Source: Sextonia rubra (Eukaryota; Streptophyta; Magnoliopsida; Laurales; Lauraceae). Taken from it: DNA of 64,000 bases. A program made the position numbers and the translations under genes. The notes beneath the pieces are model-generated. The model was given only the letters and a program-made list of their open reading frames with translations. It searched no databases and was not told where the DNA came from. This document shows positions 33,594-45,441 of this stretch, in pieces; position 1 is the stretch's first letter; each line of letters begins with the position of its first letter. The stretch covers positions 3,534,001 to 3,598,000 of the forward strand of contig JASUAD010000023.1 in the NCBI GenBank assembly GCA_037013555.1. Reading direction: 5' to 3'.

Positions 33594-35205
33594 TGAAAAT
33601 GCAACAACTAGATCTCACCAAGTTCTAGAGGGGGGTGAATAGGACTATTTAAAATTTCTTTGCAGATATGGGGCTACTTTACTGTGCAATTTAAAGTCTC
33701 AACAATATTACAAGTCCACAAGTTTAATTAAGAGGGATGCTTAGAGTTATGTGTGCTTGTAGTGTGTGGATATGCCACTAGAACAAGGAAAATATAGCTA
33801 AAATAAGATAATCAACACAAGTGAATAAGGCTTTAAAGCATCCATCACAAACATTATGTGCAAACACAAAAATTTATAGTGGTTCAGTCCCAGACCTACA
33901 TCCACTCTCAAGAGCAATCTCTCTTGGTGCCACTGAATACGAGGTAATTAGACAAGAACACCTCCTGCAACACATTTTGATTCAGTGGTTTGTCTTCCAC
34001 CAACAAGATTGTTTGATCAGGTGGTTGATCCTAGATCTATTCCACCAACTACAACATTTTTTGATGCGGTGGTTTGTCTTCCACCATATACAGCAAAGAA
34101 ATGAAATTATGAAGAACACCCAGACAAATAACTGGATACCTTAGCTTTGAATGGTGTCCCTGAAGCTTGAAAGAAGACCTCAAGCTTTGACCTCTTGTGC
34201 TTGATCCTTGGTAATGAAGATCTTCAAATGAGTGCTTAGCCAAGGGAAGTGGTTTTATAGGGTTTTGGAAGGCTAGGATTTACTTAGATTGAATTTAAGC
34301 CTTTCTTTAATGCATAGCTATTCTTCTCAGAACAATAATGGCACTTTCAGTTTTACAGAAAAGATGGTAATAGGAGCTTTAGTACAGGTTTTACTAATGG
34401 TGCAAAGGCTCAACTCTATTGGTATTTTTCTCAATTTAATCTCCTACCTTGGAGGAAAGAGGGCTTCTTTTAAATACAAAAAAGCTCCAACAATAATATA
34501 TACAGCTACGAAAAAGTGGTCTACGGCTTAGCCGTATACTCTGACAAAATCCAACGGCTAGTTTGACCCATATTCGATGTTTTTCCTTCTTATTAAGCTT
34601 ACGACTTAGCTGTAAAACCTTTTAAGGCTTAACTGTGAGAACCTTACGGCTTAGTCGTAGGTCAACCGAAAGCTAAAATTTGCCAACTGCTCTAGAAAGT
34701 GGCCCATAAATTTTACAGCTTAGCCGTGAAACATTCTACAGCTTAGCCATGAAGATCTTATGGATTAGCCATAAGATCAACCGTAGGTAATATGGCCAAT
34801 AGCTCTCTCTAGAAAATGGCCCCTAAATTCCATAGTTTAGCCGTGACTCATGCTACGGCTTAGCCGTAGGCCTTTTATGGTGTAGCCATAGTATCAGCCA
34901 TAGAACAAACTTTTAAAAACTTCTCTCTGGAGAGTGAGCTATAAGATCCATGGCTTAGCCATGATCCAAGCTGTAGTTAAAAACAGGATATTTAGAAACC
35001 CTTTTTCCATTCTATTTCTAGGGTTATTAAGCATCAATGTTACCTTATCCCTTAGCACTCAATGAAGATCTTCTAGATGATGGACTTGATTGATCTTGAT
35101 CTTCCTTGATCTTGTTTGATCTTCATAGATGTAACTTGATCCTCCTTGAATTGGGCTTGACTTGGGTCACAGAATTGACAACACACTCTTATTATGACAC
35201 TAACA
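33594..35205 (-). repeat. 5' LTR of the SIRE-like element
   Basis: 1,612 bp partner of 21894-23513, with the palindromic cluster at about 34500-34980. Visible differences between the LTRs are numerous, mostly single transitions and short indels, so the insertion is not recent. Confidence 0.93.
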
Positions 35206-35210
35206 ATGGC
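35206..35210. repeat. Target-site duplication ATGGC, right copy
   Basis: Exact repeat of 21889-21893; viral intergenic sequence resumes directly after it. Confidence 0.9.
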
Positions 35211-35626
35211 TACAACTATTTGTAGCCTTTTCACACTTAATTTACATTTCATTGCTGCTGCATTTAGACTGAATTTGCATTTCATTTCATGAGCTAGTAT
35301 CAATGTAGTTAGTTTCGACTTCCATACTGGATAATTCTGGTATCATTCTGGATAATTCCAATAACTGTACTAGAGATGGGCTTCGGCGGATGCATACTGA
35401 TGTTACACATCTTTATCCTTAATAATGAGACATGAGAGAGTTTACTTTTTGTATTTTCTGCATGGTACTTTTTCAAGATGCTTTTGATGGGTTTGTGGTG
35501 AATTGAATGGCAAAATGTTTTATTGCTTCGACAGGAAAAGAAATTGCCATTATTATGTTTTGTCTTCTTGCAAGCCTTGAGAAAGATTTTCTTAGCATGC
35601 TTCATGGAGGGAGAGTCTCCATGCGA
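35211..35626 (-). promoter_or_regulatory. Viral intergenic region upstream of unit A1, decayed TATA
   Basis: Homologous to 6101-6567 and 41718-42209. The TATA box position (about 35216-35225) reads CTACAAATAG on the minus strand, one change from CTATAAATAG. The SIRE element separates it from its primer-binding site at 21781. ORFs at 35309-35605 and 35507-35737 are incidental. Confidence 0.65.
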
Positions 35627-36850
35627 TTATTCTTCAGGCTGTTGAACATGATTATAGTTTGCAGAGAACTTCATAATGGAGTCAAAATTCATATAGGGGT
35701 CATTATAACCATCATTCTTGAATTCTCCATGGAATAGCTGAATTAATTCTTCATGAGTTTTTTTTGAGATGTCAAAGACATATCTTCATAAGCATTGAGG
35801 ATTTGATTAAGGCTTGAATGTCCTGATTGATAAAGATCTTGTATAACTGTTGTTTACTCTACATGGTCATCTGCAATACAAACAACTCTTCTACCATCAC
35901 ACCAAACATATCTGTATGTACTTGCGAATTCAACATGCTCTTTTAAATTAAGAAATCTTTAGTACTGATCAGCAGCAAGATCATAATTTTGTAGGTGCTC
36001 GAGACTATGTTCTTCTGTAACATATTCATAAGATTCATACCATTGAGAAGGATAGCTTATAAGGAGACGCTCATAATCATGTATTATAGAGATGAATCTT
36101 TTTCAGAATAAATCTCCTTCTTCATAATCCATGATGGTCCATATTTGATATGGTTGATAAAACTGAATTTCTGATCTTTCACCCAAACTGGATGAAATCG
36201 CTATGAGTAGTTGTCTTTTGGTGAGTCCAAGGCTGCGAAGGGCATGATGCACTATTGCAAGGAGCTGCTGTATTATTTCAAAATCATCTCTGTGTAAAAG
36301 AAATCTTTGGACTAAGCCTTGCTCAATATAAAAGATGTCAACTTCATTTGATGGAAGGAACAATTTTCAAAATCTAGTTGCCCATCTTATATATCGAACT
36401 TTGAGCATTAATCATTTCTTGATCTGATAAGAAAGAGTTTTTTCTCTGATTCTTGCAGCTATCTCATCTGGAAGGGTTGTGTTAACCATTTCCAAGAGGT
36501 GCATTCTGGATGTTTTTTCATCAGCATAGGTGGATAACAGTGCTCGTTGATGGATGCTATGAAGCATATGGAATTGGCTTTCTAAGTCCTTGATATGGTT
36601 TGAGATTTTGGATAAGGTTTTTGAGTGTTTTTTCATTTATCAGAAAGAATTTCACTCTAATGAGCATTGAGTTCTTGAGAGGTGATAGAAAATCCTGGAT
36701 TGAAGAAAGGGCTTGATATTTGTTGAGATGTTGGAATAAAAGAAGAGCTTGATTCCTGAATAAGGGCTTTGCTTTTGTAGTAATTGGTGTCATTGTGAGA
36801 AGCGATAATTCCTGAGCACATATAAGATTAAAAGATAGGTTTGAGAAAGG
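35627..36850 (-). pseudogene. Type-A specific 3' domain of ORF1, unit A2
   Basis: Open pieces 36557-36793 (HLNKYQALSSIQDFLSPLKN), 36412-36636 (HMLHSIHQRALLSTYADEKT, LPDEIAARIREKTLSYQIKK) and 36103-36363 (RDDFEIIQQLLAIVHHALRS, FYQPYQIWTIMDYEEGDLF) show the N-terminal two thirds; 35627-36100 continues in other frames. The C terminus ends with a TAA at 35627-35629. Same domain as 6568-7812, 42210-43440 and 46916-48180. No known family recognised. Confidence 0.6.
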
Positions 36851-37720
36851 ATAGCCAAGATACTAAATTTCTTTTTAAATAAGTTTCCTTTTCTTTTGGG
36901 ATAAAACAAGCCCATTCTTGATAATGACTTTTTCAAAAATGTTTAAATGTTTCCAATGGTCACAAATGGATTTTGAAAACATAAGAATGTCATCTATATA
37001 GACGAGTATAAAAACTTCATATAGATTAAAATTTTCATTCATAATTCTTTGAAACTCTGAAGGAGCTTTTTTTAAACCAAATGGCATACATTCCATTCGT
37101 ACTGTTCAAATGGTACTGTAAAAGCAGTTTTATACCTGTTCTCCAGGGTGATTTAAATTTGCCAAAATCCTGATTAAAGATCAAATTTGAAAAAAATGAA
37201 AGCACCAGAGAGATGGTTAATAAGACTAGATTTATTTGGAATGGGATATCTTACAGACTTCAAGACTTTATTTAAAGGCTTGTAGTTGATAACAAGATGG
37301 GGAACACCTCGTTCTTGTTCAGGCACTTTATTTACATAAAACGCTACATAACTCCATGGTGATTGTATTTCTGAATAAGCTTTTTAGAAAGAAAATCAAT
37401 GGTCTTCTTAGTACAAAGTCGAACAAGGTCTTTATTCATCTGAATGGGTTTTAGTAGGAATTTGAGTTTCATCGAAATTATCAATATGTGGAAGAGAAAC
37501 AGAAGGGTGCTTCCTATGCCAAAAGGCAGAAGGAAGGTCAGAATAGCGTTCTATTTCAAGCATCTTTTGGAATTGATTTGATTCTTTTAAGAATTCAGGT
37601 TTATTTAATTGTTCTTCGATTCTTAAGGAATTCATGTCTTCTTGAAGATATGCAATTTGTTTTTCTTTATAAGAAATTTGATTCTGAATGAGATTGGTAT
37701 GTTAAATAGGAGATGATTCA
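36851..37720 (-). pseudogene. Reverse transcriptase domain, unit A2
   Basis: 36875-37096 holds MPFGLKKAPSEFQRIMNENF and YIDDILMFSKSICDHW followed by NGLVLSQKK. 37432-37635 holds the N-terminal part (SAFWHRKHPSVSLPHIDNF). A stop follows NGLVLSQKKRKLI, just before the join to the type-A domain. Confidence 0.78.
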
Positions 37721-37990
37721 ACAAAATCAAAAAGTAATTCTTTATTGTCTAAAATAGTTTTAAAGCTTGATGAATCAATTTGAAAAGGCTGTAGAGTTTG
37801 TAGAAAAGGATTTCCATGGATAACATCATTGTCTTCATAAGATTTAAGTGTATGAAATTTAAGAGTTTCAACATGTTTTTTTGAGATCTTAAAGTTCATT
37901 TAAATCCTGTTTTAATTGTTTTATTTCTTGCTTTTGATTATTAATTTCTTTATATAGGTCTTGAATAGAAGGTTGAAGAGGGGCTTATTA
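37721..37990 (-). pseudogene. Protease region of unit A2 with the protease deleted in frame
   Basis: A single open piece (37702-37899) runs from the coiled-coil segment KHVETLKFHTLKSYEDND directly into IHGNPFLQTLQPFQIDSS. In A1 and the 46492-49640 copy these are separated by about 340 bases that contain the DSG active site. The frame is kept across the gap. A short ATCATT repeat at both deletion edges suggests microhomology-mediated loss. Confidence 0.7.
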
Positions 37991-40160
37991 CTATCTTATC
38001 CTATCTAATATAGTTTGTATGCTGAATTGTTCAGGTAATTCAGATGTATTATTTGATGTAAAAACTTTTGCCTTTTGATTTTTATTTCTTTTGTTTATAT
38101 TCAGTATTTTTTTTCAAAATATTTATTTTTAATTCTTCATCCTTGAGATCTTTAAACATTTCTAACACCATTTCTTTTGGAGCAGAAAGTACATTTCAAG
38201 ATAAAGAGGAAGAAGTGGCAGATTCATATTGAATTTCACTGTTAAGTATGTTGCAGTGACACTTATCTAACGAGTGAGAAGAATATTCTATATCAAAGGA
38301 GCTAGATGACTCTAAAGAAGAGGATGAAGATTTTTTTAGAATAGTCTTTATTTCTTTTCCTGTTTTTACTATTGTTTTTGGGCATTCAGGAGCAATATGT
38401 CCTTTTTTTTACAGTTATAAGATTATATTTCCTTTTTCTTAGGAAAAGAAATGGATGGATTGTTTTTTGTGTAGGTTTTCTTTGATCCCTTATAAGGTTT
38501 TTTATGGAAAGATTTTTTATGATATCTTTTAAAGGAAATATAGTATTGTGGAGTTGAAAAATGTCTTGATTTTCTTTTTTGATTATTTCTTTTTAATTTT
38601 TTTTATTCTAGCTAGAAGGACTAATTAATGGTTACATGCCAATTTGAAAACAAAAATCACCAAGTTTATACTTGCTGATACATTTTTTATTTACAATTTG
38701 ACATTTAAGTTTGATTTCATTGCATAATGAAAATACAACTTTATTAATCTTTTGAATTACATCACCATATGTATAAAGTCCATAATTCAAGTTTCCATAA
38801 TTTTTTTATTTTAATTCTTCTCTAACTTTTTCTGTAAAAAGTTTTAGAAGACCTGATATAAAATTTTTTTTCCAAAATTCTGAATTGCTTGCATCGATTA
38901 TGTAAAGTCTTGAAAAGAAAACATCTTTATACCAACGGAAATCAGATAATGTTGGGCATGGTAAATTGATTAATTGAGTTTTTAATTTTTCTTCTATATT
39001 CATATAAATACCAATAAAATGTTTAACTATATTGGTAATGAGAATGTAGATAGAATTAGGGATTATTTAGCCTTGGGCACTAATAATAGGATTTCATGAG
39101 GTATCTCTTTTTACTACTTGTAGAATAGCATGTCTTTCTATATTGGAAAGATATTGTTCCCACCAACTATGTAATTGTCCAATAAATCCAAGGACAACTG
39201 CGTTTACTACATGTCTTTGGTTATTACCAGCAGCCATGATGGTAGAGGCATAGATTATCATGTGGTGGCATAATTGCAGAATTTGGTATTCTAATAAGCT
39301 GTCTACATTCCATTTATATACTGAAGAGTTTTCAAATCGAAGACCATTCAAAGTAGATTGTTCTTCGAACAAAAGATAAGCTGGAGTTGGTCTTGGATAA
39401 TAATTCCTTGTTTTTGCTATAGTAACGATTGGTTTTTGTCTTTTAAATATTTTATTGAGTTGTAAAGATTCATGATCTTGATCATCTTGATTTTCATTGG
39501 ATGTTTTAGACTTTTCTTCTATAGAGTCAGAAACAGAGAATTTTTTGTCTGAACTAGAACCTTTAGAAGTTGAGACTAAAACATTTATGGATTTTTCTTC
39601 TTTTTGGTCTTTATTTTCTTGAAGTTTTATATTTGTAAAACTATGTGATAATTGATTTATTAGTTCATCTGAAAACTTTAGAGGTTTCTTTTCTAACTTT
39701 AGATCTTTAAGGGCTTCACCTTGAAAACCTAAAGATTGTGTCTAAATCATTTTTTGAGAAGAAGTGGTTTCACAAATCTGCAAAATATTTTCAACTTTAT
39801 TTTCAATTCTAATAGTTTGTTGACTAATAGTATGAAGATTTATATTTGTATAATTATTTTGTTCTAAAACATGACTTTTGTCTGATTTATGAATTAATTC
39901 CGATTTACCTTTATCACCTTGTATCTTTACAACATCTTTTATAGGTACAGCTGAAGTTTCTTTATAAATAATTTGATATAATGGAGGATATATATATTCT
40001 TCAGTTCTTCGTGGAGAGGAACTAGTAAAAGCTATAATCCAAAAAGCACTTAATTTTGTTATCATGTTGATAGTTAAATCTTCAGTTTTATATGCTTTCA
40101 TCATGGTTAGTTTTAGCCAGTCAAGGAAATAAATATTTATTTGATTATCATACATATATT
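37991..40160 (-). pseudogene. Coat protein and zinc-finger region, unit A2
   Basis: 39742-40155 (KETSAVPIKDVVKIQGDKGK), 39094-39372 (FEEQSTLNGLRFENSSVYKW, MIYASTIMAAGNNQRH, GFIGQLHSWWEQYLSNIERH) and 38806-39003 (LINLPCPTLSDFRWYKDVFF) give the coat core. The GFIGQLHSWW block is the conserved tryptophan-rich coat motif. The knuckle near 38380-38430 has lost its first Cys. Acidic (about 39500-39560) and basic (about 38560-38620) tracts flank the core. Confidence 0.72.
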
Positions 40161-41373
40161 TATACCATGTTTCTTTTAAGAAATCTTTATGTTCTTGAGA
40201 AACCTGTTTAAAAAAGGATTTTGATAAAGGATGTAATAATAAATTCTTTGTTAATGTATCTTTATCAGTTTCAAAACATTCAATAACATTTATATTGAAA
40301 TCAGATTCTGAAGGATTATAGGTAATAGTTGGAGAAGTATGATTTATTTGTGCTTAAGATATAGTTTTTGAAGCTTGATATGAAGGATAAAAAAGTCTTG
40401 TAGGTCTAAGATTTACATGGGGTGTAGAGTAAGAAACTCTGGATGATTCTTTTATGGAAGAGCCTACCACTAAGGGAGGATGTGAATAAGAATTTTGAGA
40501 AGGTAGATAAACTGTAAGAGTTCTATCTCTAGAATCTGTTTGAAAATTTATTTCAACACTTCGATCTTCATGTTCAATAATTGTTTCAATTTCTTTATTT
40601 TCTAAAGATATTTCTGGTTGAGCGTTTTCTAGGCCCCATCTACAAAAGAGATTAATATCATTCCATTGCATGAGTTTTGGAATATTTACTTTATTTTTAA
40701 AATTAATTTGGAATAAAGTAGTCATACCTTTTGCTTGATTGAAGTAAGCTATACCAGGAATAACCGAATTCATCAGTTTATAATAAACTCTATATATAAG
40801 GGCAAGATTTTGATTATGAGGATTCATATCAAAACCTTTTGATCTGGATAGCTAAGGTGAGAGCTTCATGTGCACCTGGATCTGTAAGGGAAATAGAGAA
40901 ATTTGAAAAACAATTGAAGAAAGTAGGGCCTTTAGCCAAACTTGATTCAACCATTCCAAGTAATGAATTACTGAATTTTTTATGTCTTGCATTTTGAACA
41001 CAGACGAGAGCTTCTGTTCTAAGTCAAAAGTCTTGTTAATGGCTTTAAAGCAACTTGCACTAATCCACAATGAAAATAATTGTATGTTTTAACATACTCC
41101 ATTATTTCATTGGGCTTCATTAGAGAAAGATACTGAACATTACCTATGATAGATTTAGTTATTTCAATGGCTTTTACTTTATAACTTAATTTTTATTAAA
41201 AACTTCCAACTTTATAAATTTCATTTTCATTAACAGTAAGGATAGTCCAGTCATAAATAACCTAATCTAAATCGTCATAACTGATTTCTTAATTATTTTT
41301 GACCGACATTGAAGATAAGGAATTTGATGATGAGGAAGAAGAAGATGCAAACTTCTTAATAAGCCTAGCCAAA
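40161..41373 (-). pseudogene. Movement-protein region of ORF1, unit A2, start codon lost
   Basis: 40354-40827 (157 residues; NLALIYRVYYKLMNSVIPGI, NKVNIPKLMQWNDINL, ETIIEHEDRSVEINFQ) and 40852-41070 match the movement-protein region of the plus-strand copies. At the ORF1 start the expected ATGGCTAAG reads TTGGCTAGG (about 41371). Several stops. Linker with DLRPT-like and Ser/Pro-rich sequence near 40160-40450. Confidence 0.68.
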
Positions 41374-41717
41374 ATTTGTATTACAAAGTTATTTTAATCA
41401 AAACCACCATGAGTATCTAACGAAATAGAGGATTTATGCACCAACAAAATGCATTAAACGCCTCCACACGGTTGACAATGGGGACAACAATGGCTACCTC
41501 AAATTCACTCCCGGCAGAATATGATTAAAATTTCTCAATAATAACAAACACACAACCAAGTATTAAGATTTTTTATGTTCTTACTTCTGAGTTAGCAATC
41601 CCTTAAGTAAAATCAAAACATAACATAACAAAGATAAGTGAAGAAATACTCACAAAACAACTTTATATTGCTAAAGTACTTGATTACAAGTTTGATATTA
41701 ACTTGACCCTGACACCA
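41374..41717 (-). other. Viral leader of unit A2 with primer-binding site
   Basis: Primer-binding site at 41703-41717, minus strand TGGTGTCAGGGTCAA, with three changes. About 330 bases of leader lead to the former ORF1 start. Confidence 0.75.
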
Positions 41718-42209
41718 AATGGAAAGAGTGGGCATTACAAGGGAGTTTAGCGGAGGAAATGAAAGGGAACTTTTTTGCTTTTATTTTGTCTTTTGATTTA
41801 CAAGGCAATGGCTACACCTATTTATGGCCTTTTCACACTTAATTTTCATTTCATTGCAATTGCATTTAGACTACATTTGAATTTCATTTGATGTGCTCGC
41901 TCATTTCTAGATAGTTCCAGACTTCAATTTTGGATATTTTCAATAATTGTACTGTAGATGGACTTTATCTTATTGACGGTGAATTCATGCCGATGTTAAA
42001 CATCTTTATCCTTAATAGCGAGATATGAGAGAGTTCACTTTTTATCTTTTTTTGAATGGTAATTTTTCATGATGAGTTTGTAAAGAATTAAATGACAAAA
42101 TGCTATTGCTTTGGTAGGAAAAGAAGTTGCCATTATGATGTTTTGTCCTCTTCCAAGCCTTTAGAAAGATTTTTTTTGCATGCTTCATGGAGGGAGAATC
42201 TTCATGCGA
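41718..42209 (-). promoter_or_regulatory. Viral intergenic region upstream of unit A2
   Basis: TATA-like CCATAAATAG at 41818-41827 (minus strand; one change from CTATAAATAG) and a TTTTATTTT poly(A)-signal position at about 41780-41790. Otherwise AT-rich and non-coding. Confidence 0.7.
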
Positions 42210-43440
42210 TTATTCTTCAGGCTGTTGAACTTGATTGTAGCTGGCCGAGAACTTCATAATGGAGTCAAAATTAATATAAGAGTCATTCCAACCATCATTC
42301 TCAAATTGACCATGGAATAGCTGAATTAATTCTTCACGAGTTTTTTCTGAGATGTCAAAAGACATATCTTCATAAGCATTGAGGATTTGATTAAGGCTTG
42401 AATGTGCTAATTTATAATGATTCTACATAACTATTGTTTGCTTTGCAAGGTCATCTGCAATACAAACAACTCTTTTATTGTCACACCAAATATATTTGTA
42501 TGTACTTGTGAATTCACAATGTTCTTTTAAATTAAGAAATCTTTGGTACTGATCAGCTGCAAGATAATAATTTTGTAGGCACGTGAGACTGTATTCTTCT
42601 ATGGCATATTCATAAGATTTATACCATTGAGAAGGATAGCTTATAGGGAGATGCTCATAATCATGTATTGTAGAGATGAATCTTTTGCAGAATAAATCTC
42701 CTTCCTCATAATCCATGATGATCCATATTTGATATGGTTAATAAAATCGAATTTCTGATCTTTCACCCAAACTGGATGAAATTGTTTTAAGTAGTTGTCT
42801 TTTGGTGAGTCCAAGGCTGTGAAGGGCATGATGCACGATTGTAGGGAGCTGCTGTATTATTTCAAAATCATCTCTATGTAAAAGAAATCTTTATACTAGG
42901 CCTTGCTCAATATATGAGATTTCAACTTTATTTGATGGAAGGAACAATTTTGGAAAGGTAGTTGCCTAGCTTATGTATCGATCTTTGAGCATTAACCGTT
43001 CCTTGATCTAACAAGAAAGAGTTTTTTCTCTTATTCTTGCAGTTATCTCATCTGGAAGGGCTGTGTTAACCTTTTCCAAGAGGTGTACTCTTGATGTCGT
43101 TTCATCAGCATAGGTGGCTAACAGTGCTCTTTGATGGATGCTATGAAACATATGGGTTTGGCTTTCTAAGTCCTTGATATGGTTTGAGATTTTGGAAAAG
43201 ATTTTTTGAGTGTTTTTTCTTTTGTAAAAAAGAATTGCACTCCAATGGACATTGATAAGTTTTTGAGAAGTGACAAATAATCTTGGATTGAAGAAAGGGC
43301 TTGATATTTGTTGAGATGTTGGAATAGAAGAAGAGAATAATTCCTGAATTAGGGCTTTCCTTTTGCTAGTAATTGGTGTCATTCAAAGAAGGGATAATTC
43401 CTGAACACATATAAGATTAAAAAATAGGTCTAAATAAGGA
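42210..43440 (-). pseudogene. Type-A specific 3' domain of ORF1, third copy
   Basis: 43008-43382 (ISSPFFNPRLF, HIKDLESQTHMFHSIHQRAL, LPDEITARIREKTLSC) and 42423-42716 (STIHDYEHLPISYPSQWYKS, LAADQYQRFLNLKEHCEFTS, YIWCDNKRVVCIADDLA) cover most of the domain; it ends with a TAA at 42210-42212. It aligns block for block with the other three copies. Confidence 0.62.
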
Positions 43441-43702
43441 TAGCTAAGATACTGAATTTCTATTTGGAAAAGTTTCCTTTTCTTTTGGGATAAAAGAAGT
43501 CCATTCTGGATAATGACTTTTTTAAAAAATATTTAAATATATCCAATGGTCACAAATGGATTTTGAAAACATCATGTCATATATACAAACAAGTATAAAA
43601 GCTCGATATGGACTTAAAATTTCATTCATTATTTTTTGAAATTTTGAAGGAGCAATTTTTAAACCAAATGGTATAAAATTTCATTCGTAATGTCTAGATG
43701 GT
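43441..43702 (-). pseudogene. Reverse transcriptase fragment cut at an inversion junction
   Basis: Carries the C-terminal part of reverse transcriptase (the NGLVLSQKK equivalent near 43480-43510 and the PSEFQ-like block near 43640). The catalytic box is destroyed by changes and a small deletion near 43575-43600. The sequence leaves the viral order at about 43702, where plus-strand coat-protein DNA begins. Confidence 0.7.
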
Positions 43703-45300
43703 TGCTTTATTTCTTTGATTGGCCAAAACTAGTTAGGAAGAAAGTATATAAAACTGAAGATTTAACTATCAACATGATAACAAAATTAAGCACTTCTTGG
43801 ATTATAGCCTTTACCAGTTCCTCTCCACAAAGAACTGTACAATCTATACATCCTTCATTACATCAAATCATTTATAAAGAAACTTCATCTATACTTATAA
43901 AAGATGTTGCAAAGATACAAGGTGATAAAAGTCAATTGGAATTAATTTACAAATTAAACTTAAGTCACGTTTTAGAACAAAATAATTATACAAATGTAAA
44001 TCTTCATAATATTGGTCACCAAACTACTAGAATTGAAAATAAAGTTGAAAATATTTTGCAAATTTATGAAACCACTTCTTCTCAAAAAGTAATTAAGACA
44101 CAATCTTTAGGTTTTCAAGGTCTAAAGTTAGAAATGAAACCCCTAAAGTCTTCAGATGAACTAATAAATCAATTATCACATAGTTTTACAAATATATAAC
44201 TTCAAGAAAATAAAGACAAAAAAGAAGAAAAATCCATAAATGTTTTAGTCTCAACTTCTAAAGCTTCCAGTTCAGCACGGAATCCTCTATTTCTGATTCT
44301 ATAAAAGAAAAGTCTAAAAACCCAAAGAAAATCAAGTTGATCAACATCAAGAATCTCTACAACTCAATAAAATATTTAAAGACAAAAATGAGTCATTACT
44401 ACAACAAAAGCAAGGAATTATTATCCAAGACCAACACTAGCTGATCTTTTATTCGAAGAACAAGCTACTTTGAATGGTCATTGATTTGAAAACTGTTCAG
44501 TATATGAATGGAATATAGATGGCTTATCAGAATATCAAATCCTTTATTATGCCAACATATGATGATCTATGCCTCTACCATCATAGCCATTGGTAATGAC
44601 CAAAGACATGCAGTAAACGCAGTTGTCCTTGGATTTACTAGACAATTACATGGTTGGTGGGAAAAATTTCTTTCTGATATAGAAAGACATGCTATTCTAC
44701 AAGCAGTGAAAAGAGATACCTCAGGAAATCTTGTTATTACTCCTCAAGGCCAAATGATCCCTAATTCTATCTACATGCTCATTACCAATATAGTTAAACA
44801 TTTTATTGGTAAATATAAAAATGTAGAAAAAAAATTAAAAACTCAATTAATCAATTTATCATGACCAACGTTATCCAATTTCTATTGGTATAAAGATGTT
44901 TTCTTATCAAAACTTTATACAATTGATGCAAGCAATTCAGAATTTTGGAAAGAAAAATTTATGTCAGGCCTTCTTAAACTTTTTGCAGAAAAAGTTAGAA
45001 AAGAATTAAAATAAAAAAATTATGGAAACTTGAATTATGGACTTTGTACATATGGTAATCTAATTCAAAAGATTAATAAAGTTCAATTCTTATTATGCAA
45101 TGAAATGAAACTTAAATGTCAAATTGAAAATAAAAAATGTATCAGCAAGTATGAACTTGGTGATTTTTGCTTTCAATTTGGCATGGAGCTATTAATTAGT
45201 CCTTCTAGCCATAATAAAAATAAAAATTTAAAAAGAAGTCGTCAAAAAAGAAAATCAAGACATTTTTCAACTCCACAATACTATTCCCTCTAAAAGATAC
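43703..45300 (+). pseudogene. Coat-protein region, inverted viral fragment
   Basis: Plus-strand ORFs 43690-44199 (TEDLTINMITKLSTSWIIAF, IKDVAKIQGDKSQLELIYK), 44508-44864 (IYASTIIAIGNDQRHAVNAV, GFTRQLHGWWEKFLSDIERH, MIPNSIYMLITNIVKHFIGK) and 45030-45293 (KCQIENKKCISKYELGDFCF, then a Lys/Arg tail). Same order and motifs as 53601-55300. The movement-protein part is absent because the fragment starts inside the linker at the junction. Confidence 0.75.
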
Positions 45301-45399
45301 CATAAAAAATCCTTCCATAAAAAACCTTATACAGGATCAAAGAAAACCTACATAAAAAACAATCCATCCAATTCTTTTCCTAAGAAAAAGGAAATACAA

Positions 45400-45441
45400 T
45401 GCTATAACTGTAAAGAAAAAGGACATATTGCTCCTAACTGC
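45400..45441 (+). other. Intact CCHC zinc knuckle of viral coat protein
   Basis: CYNCKEKGHIAPNC, C-X2-C-X4-H-X4-C, the only viral copy in the window with all four ligands. The copy at 55322-55363 has both N-terminal Cys and the His replaced (Tyr, Tyr, Arg). Confidence 0.88.

Larger units (their letters stand above)
21894..35205 (-). mobile_element. SIRE/Maximus-like Ty1/copia element with env-like region
   Basis: 13,312 bp including a nested 2,846-bp solo LTR. LTRs are 21894-23513 and 33594-35205, both with TG...CA ends. On the minus strand the order is primer-binding site, Gag, protease, integrase, reverse transcriptase, RNase H, then an additional region with a 278-residue ORF before the polypurine tract. 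An additional 3' ORF marks the SIRE/Maximus lineage. Pol is broken by many stops. Confidence 0.9.
5849..43702 (-). mobile_element. Tandem array of endogenous caulimovirid genomes, type A
   Basis: Minus-strand pararetroviral DNA, read right to left: a 3' fragment (43702-41718), a full-length unit A2 (41717 to 21796, split by the SIRE element), a full-length unit A1 (21795 to 6101, split by a copia element) and a leader remnant (6100-5849). Each unit starts at a tRNA-Met primer-binding site and carries movement, coat, zinc-finger, protease and reverse transcriptase regions, then a module unique to this type. After removing inserted retrotransposons the units are about 6.6 and 6.8 kb. All are decayed by stops and frameshifts. 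Head-to-tail arrangement fits recombination or integration of circular or concatemeric viral DNA. Confidence 0.85.

Noticed and set aside
35309..35737. ORFs in the viral intergenic region (also 46786-47058)
   Set aside because: They lie on alternating strands of a non-coding region and are not kept in the other viral copies.
5849..43702. Caulimovirid array as an ordinary Ty3/gypsy retrotransposon
   Set aside because: No integrase and no LTRs; a movement-protein region opens ORF1 and a TATA/poly(A)/primer-binding-site intergenic region repeats once per unit, as in pararetroviruses.
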